Below are positions 35,135-39,985 of a stretch of DNA of 39,985 bases, one piece after another. The notes beneath the pieces were generated by a model that was not told the DNA's origin, ran no database searches, and saw only the letters and a list, made by a program, of their open reading frames with translations. Numbering within the stretch: position 1 is the first letter of the stretch; each line of letters begins with the position of its first letter. The stretch lies in NCBI RefSeq assembly GCF_009848495.1, contig NZ_WWEP01000031.1:1-39985 (forward strand). The letters are read 5' to 3'. Source of the stretch: Flavobacterium sp. MK4S-17 (GTDB lineage Bacteria; Bacteroidota; Bacteroidia; Flavobacteriales; Flavobacteriaceae). The position numbers and the translations under genes are program-made.

Positions 35135-35977
35135 ATGAGGAATCTGGTTATATTACTATTATTACTGTTCATTACAGCAGGTTATAGCCAGGCAGAAAAA
35201 AGCCTGCTATGGAAAATATCGGGTAACGGGCTGGAAAAACCTTCTTATCTTTTTGGTACTATCCACATTACCTGCGATGCTACATTAAGCAGTAAGGTTC
35301 TTGATGCACTTGATAAAACATCGCAGCTATACCTTGAACTGGATATGGATAACCCTGCCCTTTCATTAACCGTAATGAAATATGCAACCATGAATGATGG
35401 CAGTAAATTAAGCACACTTGCCACAAAGGAAGATTATGACATAGTAAGTAAGTTTGTATTAGAGCATACTGGTATATCTATAAGCATGTTAGATAATTTT
35501 AAGCCTGTTTTTATTGATATGATGCTTATAGATAAAATGCTAAAATGCCCTATACAGTCGGTTGAAGCAGAGCTGATGAAAGTTACAAAAACACAGCACG
35601 AAGAAGTGTTTGGCCTTGAAACTGTTGAAGACCAAATGGCTGCTTTTGAGGCAGTACCTTACCAAAAGCAAATGGATGAACTGGTAAAAAAGGCCAAAGA
35701 AGGCATAGAACCGCTTTATGAAGAATACGAAGAATTAATGGATTTATACAAACAGGAAGATATTACCGCAATAATGGAATATGTAAAGGCTAATACTGAT
35801 GTTGAGCAGGCATTGGAATTACTGAATAAACGAAATGAAAACTGGATACCTGTAATAGAAGCCACAGCAAAAAATAAACCCACTTTTTATGGTGTGGGCA
35901 CTGCACATCTTCCGGGCAAAAATGGCGTAATAAACCTATTGCGGAAAAAAGGCTACATAGTAGAAGCTGTAAAATAA
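35135..35977 (+). CDS. TraB/GumN family protein
   Basis: The signal peptide runs to about residue 19 (GYSQA). The remainder is of the TraB/PrgY/GumN family, related to the Tiki metalloproteases. The two GTxH motifs are visible: SYLFGTIHI (His44) and FYGVGTAHLPG (His258), together with the conserved glutamate in LYLELDMDN. It is therefore a putative periplasmic metal-dependent protease. It follows the membrane protein by eleven bases and a strong terminator closes the unit. Confidence 0.88.
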   Translation: MRNLVILLLLLFITAGYSQAEKSLLWKISGNGLEKPSYLFGTIHITCDATLSSKVLDALDKTSQLYLELDMDNPALSLTVMKYATMNDGSKLSTLATKEDYDIVSKFVLEHTGISISMLDNFKPVFIDMMLIDKMLKCPIQSVEAELMKVTKTQHEEVFGLETVEDQMAAFEAVPYQKQMDELVKKAKEGIEPLYEEYEELMDLYKQEDITAIMEYVKANTDVEQALELLNKRNENWIPVIEATAKNKPTFYGVGTAHLPGKNGVINLLRKKGYIVEAVK

Positions 35978-36002
35978 AAGAGCTGCAAACGCAGCTCTTT
36001 TA
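35975..36002. terminator. Bidirectional terminator
   Basis: Twelve-base-pair stem TAAAAGAGCTGC/GCAGCTCTTTTA with an AAAC loop, between TraB/GumN and the convergent M48 gene. Confidence 0.9.
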
Positions 36003-36005
36003 TTT

Positions 36006-36821
36006 TTAAAACTTAACACCAAATTTTGCGGCTTCTGCTTTTGCCTTTGGTATCAGCTTTTTGATATTGTTTATCCTTGTACTACTGGATGGGTGTGTAC
36101 TTAAAAACTCCGGTGGTGCAGAACCTCCGGCATTGGCTTCCATCCTTTGCCAGAAATCTATCGCCTCCTCCGGGTTATAACCTGCTATTGCCATAAGTGT
36201 AAGCCCTATTTCGTCAGCTTCATTTTCATGTTTCCTGCTAAATGGCAATATGGCGCCATACTGTGTGGTAACACCATAAGCCTGCTGGTATATCTGCTGC
36301 GCCTGCTGGCTTTTACCTGAAGTTGCAACAGCCACTCCTACTGCACCAAGTTCCTGTATAGTACCTACACTCATACGCTGTGCTCCATGGTTTACAAGTG
36401 CATGTGCCACCTCGTGCCCCATAACGGTTGCAAGCCCTGCATCATTTTTTGTAATAGGCAGTATGCCGGTATATACTACTATTTTTCCTCCGGGCATGCA
36501 CCATGCATTAACAGCAGGATCCTGTACTAAATTATATTCCCACTGGTAACCGTCAAGATAGCCTTTATAGCCGTTTGCATTTAAATACTTCTCTGCGGCT
36601 GCCTTTATCTTTTGGCCAACACTCACTACATTATTTGCTGCAGATGTACCTTTAACAACTTTATTCTCTTTCAAAAATTCATCATACTGCTGAAAAGCCA
36701 CAGGAAAAATTTCTCCGTTTGAAACGTAATTAAAATACTTTTTCCCTGTAAAAGGGTTAGTTTGGCATGCAAACATTAGTAATAGCAATATTGCCGAAAC
36801 GGTTAGCACACTTTTTTTCAT
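36006..36821 (-). CDS. M48 family metalloprotease, lipoprotein
   Basis: The lipobox FAC (Cys19) makes it an envelope lipoprotein. The zinc site HEVAH lies at 136-140 and the third-ligand region HENEAD at 198-203, matching the M48 peptidases (Ste24/HtpX/BepA/LoiP-like). The 271-residue size and soluble form resemble LoiP and YcaL of other bacteria, which degrade misfolded outer membrane proteins. It lacks the TPR domain of BepA. It has its own upstream region of 197 bp and is convergent with the ECF cluster. Confidence 0.9.
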   Translation of the reverse strand: MKKSVLTVSAILLLLMFACQTNPFTGKKYFNYVSNGEIFPVAFQQYDEFLKENKVVKGTSAANNVVSVGQKIKAAAEKYLNANGYKGYLDGYQWEYNLVQDPAVNAWCMPGGKIVVYTGILPITKNDAGLATVMGHEVAHALVNHGAQRMSVGTIQELGAVGVAVATSGKSQQAQQIYQQAYGVTTQYGAILPFSRKHENEADEIGLTLMAIAGYNPEEAIDFWQRMEANAGGSAPPEFLSTHPSSSTRINNIKKLIPKAKAEAAKFGVKF

Positions 36822-37018
36822 ACTTATACTATTAAATTATATTCAAAATTAGTAAAATCATTTCATAAAGCATTCCGAAAAAATGATGGGTATCGTTAAA
36901 GTATTGTGAATGTAAAATTTAATAAATTGTTTTGTAGGAAGTATAATTTTCAAAAACTATGCATGCATTGTAATTAAAAGATAAAGCTATACCTTAGTGT
37001 AATATAAATTGAACAATA

Positions 37019-37876
37019 ATGCCAGGAAAAAAACAAAAACAAGCTATAAAAATACCTGTATTAATAAAATTATCAATTCGTGTACTGGAAATCCTATCAG
37101 TTAATCTGGCAGCAAAATTTGCAATGAAGCTGTTCAGGACACCCATACGTTTTAAATTACCAAAACGCGAGGAAGAAATGAACAGGGTTAGTACGCAGGA
37201 ATATGTATTCATACCGGCTATAAATAAAAAAATACGGGTATATATTTTAGGGGAAAGCAAGAATAAAGTTTTACTTGTTCATGGCTGGAGCGGACGCGGC
37301 ACGCAGCTATATTCTATAGCACAAAAACTTATAAAGCAGGGCTATAGCACAATAAGTTTTGATGCTCCTGCACATGGTAAGTCAACAGGAAAAACAAGTG
37401 ATATGACAGAGTTTATAGCTAGTGTACTTGAACTTGAAAAAAAATACGGGCCGTTTCAATATGCCGTAGGGCATTCATTAGGAGGTATGGCAATTTTAAA
37501 CGCTGTTAAAGGAGGACTAAGATTAAAAAAGGCAGTAACAATTGGCAGTGGTGATATTATTAAAGATATAATGGATGATTTTGCTGAAAAATTAGGTATG
37601 AAAATTGCTACTTGTAAAGCGATGGTAAAACAGTTTGAAAAGGAATTCAATACAACCATCAACAGTTATTCTGCGTATATAGCAGCACGGGAAGTTAATA
37701 TACCGTTGCTGGTAATACATGATGAAAATGATACCGATGTGCCTGTTAAGGCAGCATATCATATAAAAGATAATTTACCTAAAGGTGAACTTATGATTAC
37801 ACAAAAGCTGGGGCACCGCAAAATTTTAGGAGATAAAAATGTTATTAAACGTATAATTGAATTTTTAGAAGAATGA
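37019..37876 (+). CDS. Alpha/beta hydrolase
   Basis: The catalytic triad can be read: Ser in GHSLGG (nucleophile elbow), Asp in DENDTDVPV and His in LGHRKIL. The oxyanion loop is HGWSGRG. There is no signal peptide, so the enzyme is cytoplasmic; the N-terminal region before the fold (residues 1-70) is rich in lysine and hydrophobic residues and may sit on the membrane. The substrate is unknown. The stop codon overlaps the start of the first msrB by four bases (ATGA), so the genes are translationally coupled. Confidence 0.9.
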   Translation: MPGKKQKQAIKIPVLIKLSIRVLEILSVNLAAKFAMKLFRTPIRFKLPKREEEMNRVSTQEYVFIPAINKKIRVYILGESKNKVLLVHGWSGRGTQLYSIAQKLIKQGYSTISFDAPAHGKSTGKTSDMTEFIASVLELEKKYGPFQYAVGHSLGGMAILNAVKGGLRLKKAVTIGSGDIIKDIMDDFAEKLGMKIATCKAMVKQFEKEFNTTINSYSAYIAAREVNIPLLVIHDENDTDVPVKAAYHIKDNLPKGELMITQKLGHRKILGDKNVIKRIIEFLEE

Positions 37877-38409
37877 AAAAGATTATAATACTGTTTATTT
37901 TAATGGGGCTTACCTCGTGCCAGGGACAGAACAGGAAATCAGATACTAAGACTTCCGGTACCGAAAAGGCATCTGCTGATAAAACTTCGGGAAAGTTTAA
38001 GGTAAATAAAACAGAAGCCGAATGGCGTGCTGAATTAACTCCCGAACAATTTGAGGTATTGCGTAATAAAGCCACCGAAAGGCCTTATACTGGAAAATAC
38101 GACAAGTTTTTTGAAGATGGTGTGTATGTATGCGCCGCTTGCGGAAATCCACTTTTTAAGTCTGATACAAAATTTGATTCGCATTGCGGTTGGCCATCAT
38201 TTGATCAGGCTATAAAAGGTTCTGTAATATATGAGCATGATACAAGTTATGGTATGGACCGTACAGAGGTAATGTGCGCAAACTGTGGCAGCCATTTGGG
38301 GCATGTTTTTGATGATGGCCCAAAAGAAACAACAGGAAACCGCTACTGTACCAATTCAGTGTCCATTAAATTCATACCTGCAGAAGAACTCAAGAATAAA
38401 AGCAATTAA
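37873..38409 (+). CDS. msrB: Peptide-methionine (R)-S-oxide reductase, lipoprotein form
   Basis: MsrB reduces the R form of methionine sulfoxide in proteins. The N-terminus is a lipoprotein signal (lipobox LTSC) so this copy repairs envelope proteins. The zinc cysteines are in CAACG and CANCGSH, and the catalytic cysteine in RYCTNS. The domain occupies about residues 50-173; the linker between is low complexity. The gene is translationally coupled to the hydrolase upstream and lies five bases before a second msrB. Confidence 0.93.
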   Translation: MKKIIILFILMGLTSCQGQNRKSDTKTSGTEKASADKTSGKFKVNKTEAEWRAELTPEQFEVLRNKATERPYTGKYDKFFEDGVYVCAACGNPLFKSDTKFDSHCGWPSFDQAIKGSVIYEHDTSYGMDRTEVMCANCGSHLGHVFDDGPKETTGNRYCTNSVSIKFIPAEELKNKSN

Positions 38410-38414
38410 TTAAT

Positions 38415-38807
38415 ATGAAAAACTATAAAATACAAAAATCAGAAGCTGAGTGGAAAGAACAGTTGGGAATGGAAAGGTATAAAATCCTACGCCAGGCTGG
38501 GACTGAATTTCCCCATAGCGGACAATACAACCTTCATTTTGAAAAAGGGACTTACGTTTGCGGAGCATGCGGAGAACCGCTTTTCGAAAGTGATTCAAAA
38601 TTTCAGTCATCATGCGGATGGCCTTCATTTGATGAATCTATACCTGGTAAAGTTGAATATGTAAAAGATACTTCTTTCGGCATGTTAAGAACAGAAATAC
38701 TTTGTGCCAACTGTGGCAGCCACTTAGGGCATGTATTTGACGACGGGCCTACAGATACAGGACAAAGGTACTGTGTAAATTCGCTTTCTGTGGATTTTAA
38801 AGAATAA
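38415..38807 (+). CDS. msrB: Peptide-methionine (R)-S-oxide reductase, cytoplasmic form
   Basis: This 130-residue copy contains only the MsrB domain, with zinc cysteines in CGACG and CANCGSH and catalytic cysteine in RYCVNS. It has no signal peptide and so acts in the cytoplasm. It is clearly paralogous to the preceding lipoprotein copy (both end the domain at GHVFDDGP then a RYCxNS block). The pair probably repairs methionine sulfoxide on both sides of the inner membrane. Confidence 0.93.
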   Translation: MKNYKIQKSEAEWKEQLGMERYKILRQAGTEFPHSGQYNLHFEKGTYVCGACGEPLFESDSKFQSSCGWPSFDESIPGKVEYVKDTSFGMLRTEILCANCGSHLGHVFDDGPTDTGQRYCVNSLSVDFKE

Positions 38808-38816
38808 ATTAAATAG

Positions 38817-38846
38817 AATGCCTCTGAATTAAGCAGAGGCATTTTT
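38817..38846 (+). terminator. Terminator after the msrB pair
   Basis: Ten-base-pair stem AATGCCTCTG/CAGAGGCATT with a 7-base loop, then T. Confidence 0.88.
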
Positions 38847-38877
38847 ATTTACAAAAACAATCCATAATTTTAAGTAT

Positions 38878-39528
38878 ATGGATTTATTTATGGAAAATAC
38901 AGACTGGGCAAAGGCATTACAGCCAATAATAGATAAATATAAGGATAAAAAACATCCTTTGGATTACAAAAACCTTTACCAGTTGGTAGTTATGGTTGTA
39001 CTCTCTGCTCAGGACAGCGATGCCCATATTAATAAAGTAGCCCCCGGTTTTTTTAAAAAGTATCCAGATATGCAGGCTCTAAGCAAAGCCAACACAGCAC
39101 AGCTAACAGAAATACTTTCTGAGGTACGTTTTCATGGCAATAAAATTGCATGGCTACAGGAAATAGCATCTGTCATAAAAGAAGATAAAAATATTCCAAA
39201 AACTATGAAAGAGCTTACGGCCATAAAAGGCATTGGCCGAAAATCGGCAAATGTTATAATGAGAGAAGCCGGTGCCAAAGCTGAAGGTATATTAGTTGAT
39301 TTACACGTGGTAAGGGTAGCCCCCCGCATAGGTATTGCTGAAGGAAAAGATGCCAATAAAATAGAAAAACAATTAATGGAAAAATTACCACGAAAAATGT
39401 GGGGTGATATTGGTATGGCTATTTCGCACTTGGGTAGGGAGGTATGCCGGCCAACAAATCCTAAACACCACGAATGCGTTATTAAAAATGTATGCCAGTA
39501 CTGCCTGAATAAAGGCAATACTACTTAG
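38878..39528 (+). CDS. Endonuclease III-like DNA glycosylase with altered Fe-S ligands
   Basis: The enzyme belongs to the HhH-GPD superfamily; such proteins remove oxidised pyrimidines from DNA and cut the abasic site. The helix-hairpin-helix IKGIGRKSANVIM carries the catalytic lysine (Lys122), and the aspartate is Asp141 in VDLHVVRV (the family usually has VDTH). The C-terminal cysteines are Cys190, Cys200, Cys206 and Cys209. Compared with the usual C-x6-C-x2-C-x5-C, the second cysteine is replaced by His197 and an extra cysteine comes at the end. The start at 38878 is followed by an alternative ATG at 38890. Confidence 0.88.
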   Translation: MDLFMENTDWAKALQPIIDKYKDKKHPLDYKNLYQLVVMVVLSAQDSDAHINKVAPGFFKKYPDMQALSKANTAQLTEILSEVRFHGNKIAWLQEIASVIKEDKNIPKTMKELTAIKGIGRKSANVIMREAGAKAEGILVDLHVVRVAPRIGIAEGKDANKIEKQLMEKLPRKMWGDIGMAISHLGREVCRPTNPKHHECVIKNVCQYCLNKGNTT

Positions 39529-39821
39529 GCTATTAGGTTGTAAATCAATGTGCCTAGTAGTAATAAAAGTAATATTACCACTATCCCTAAAACAATCATA
39601 ACCCATTTTAAAGCCTTTAGCACACTTCGCAAAGATTGATGTTCTTTACCTGTTATTTTTTCTATTAAGTTTAATGAAGCTGCAGAAACAATAAAAAAAT
39701 CATCAATCCAGCCAACAACAGGAATGTCAGGAATTATATCAAAAGGGCTTATAGTATAAAATACACTGACAATAGCTAAAACAGATGCCCATACAGTCTG
39801 TTCTTTTTGTTTACTCTTCAT
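39525..39821 (-). CDS. DUF1232 (YkvA-like) membrane protein
   Basis: The conserved YTISPFDIIPDIPVVGWIDD (about 22-41) is the DUF1232 motif, inside a first hydrophobic segment; a second, very hydrophobic one runs from about 72 to 96. The function is unknown. The gene overlaps the end of the endonuclease III-like gene by four bases, tail to tail, with no terminator between them, and the promoter would be in the 120 bp on its right. Confidence 0.85.
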   Translation of the reverse strand: MKSKQKEQTVWASVLAIVSVFYTISPFDIIPDIPVVGWIDDFFIVSAASLNLIEKITGKEHQSLRSVLKALKWVMIVLGIVVILLLLLLGTLIYNLIA

Positions 39822-39904
39822 ACATCATATAACAACAGCCAGAGGAAAATAGTATAATTTAGAATAAGATATATTCATGATATAATAATACAACCTATAA
39901 AACA

Positions 39905-39935
39905 AAAAGCCCTTCATGATTTATGAAGGGCTTTT
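39905..39935 (-). terminator. rRNA operon terminator
   Basis: Stem GCCCTTCAT/ATGAAGGGC with a 5-base loop, flanked by A- and T-tracts. It lies just downstream of the 5S rRNA 3' end on the minus strand. Confidence 0.85.
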
Positions 39936-39942
39936 AAAAGAA

Positions 39943-39985
39943 AGGCGACGACATACTCTCCCACAAGATGCAGTACCATCTGCGC
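39943..39985 (-). rRNA. rrf: 5S ribosomal RNA, 3' part only
   Basis: On the minus strand the last 43 bases end in the typical 5S segment GATGGTACTGCAT...TGGGAGAGTATGTCGTCGCC. The gene continues beyond the right edge. The exact 3' end is uncertain by a few bases. Confidence 0.9.

Noticed and set aside
36989..37006. A third copy of the ATACCTA palindrome before the hydrolase
   Set aside because: Only the left half (ATACCT) matches; the right half and the TTG/TTTG spacing do not.
1..39985. Searched for CRISPR arrays, insertion sequences, phage genes, toxin-antitoxin pairs and tRNAs
   Set aside because: No regular spacer repeats, transposase, integrase or terminal inverted repeats were seen, and the short intergenic gaps contain no tRNA-like cloverleaf that I could recognise.

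Overview
The window is an ordinary-looking chromosomal segment of a member of the Bacteroidota, almost certainly family Flavobacteriaceae and probably Flavobacterium or a close relative. The evidence is a gliding lipoprotein (GldI), two proteins with C-terminal type IX secretion (T9SS) sorting domains, lipoproteins whose post-cysteine residues are aspartate-rich like the flavobacterial surface-export signal, type III glutamine synthetase, a fused acyl-CoA mutase (IcmF), AT-rich DNA, near absence of Shine-Dalgarno sequences, and repeated use of the Bacteroidota -33/-7 promoter (TTG ... TAnnTTTG). I found no prophage, transposon, CRISPR array, toxin-antitoxin pair or recognisable defence island. 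The right edge runs into the 3' end of a 5S rRNA gene, so an rRNA operon continues beyond the window on the minus strand.

Layout. 0.2-4.2 kb: a small hypothetical gene, then a minus-strand run of a DHH phosphoesterase, gldI and a cyclophilin/FKBP fusion, then a DUF4919 gene. 4.3-9.5 kb: guaA, two paralogous LysM proteins (the second fused to a periplasmic-binding fold) and an OsmC-like protein. 9.5-12.4 kb: a T9SS beta-helix protein with Pmp-like repeats and a convergent double-OmpA-domain protein. 12.5-17.7 kb: glutamine synthetase III, then a divergent pair made of a YtxH-like membrane protein and a two-domain glycosyltransferase. 17.8-24.1 kb: a putative surface lipoprotein, a second T9SS protein, a 39-residue membrane protein, IcmF and a VOC protein. 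24.2-28.4 kb: DUF4197 lipoprotein, a compact orphan promoter/mini-ORF/terminator unit, a thioredoxin-like protein, a metal-receptor-like protein coupled to pyrF, and prfA. 28.5-31.0 kb: a putative surface lipoprotein, a Fur-family regulator divergent from a flavin oxidoreductase, and a DUF6265 lipoprotein. 31.0-36.8 kb: PepD, a [2Fe-2S] thioredoxin-like ferredoxin, then a plus-strand cluster (DUF3810 metalloprotease-like protein, ECF sigma factor, small membrane protein, TraB/GumN protein) facing an M48 metalloprotease lipoprotein. 37.0-40 kb: alpha/beta hydrolase coupled to two msrB genes, an endonuclease III-like enzyme, a DUF1232 protein and the rRNA operon end.

The most interesting signals are regulatory and at the level of single residues. 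(1) Two unlinked genes for secreted or surface proteins share a palindrome (ATACCTA-N4-TAGGTAT) at exactly the same distance from the -33 TTG and from the -7 TTTG, which points to a common activator or repressor. (2) A perfect 12-bp direct repeat with 20-bp period, resembling LytTR regulator sites, lies upstream of the YtxH/glycosyltransferase pair. (3) A Fur-type palindrome overlaps the -33 element between the Fur-family gene and the oxidoreductase. (4) A tiny free-standing unit at about 24981-25086 encodes only ten codons before a strong terminator. (5) An ECF sigma gene sits among three predicted envelope metalloproteases. (6) IcmF and the endonuclease III-like enzyme deviate at positions normally fixed in their families. 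None of these was tested by a database search here.
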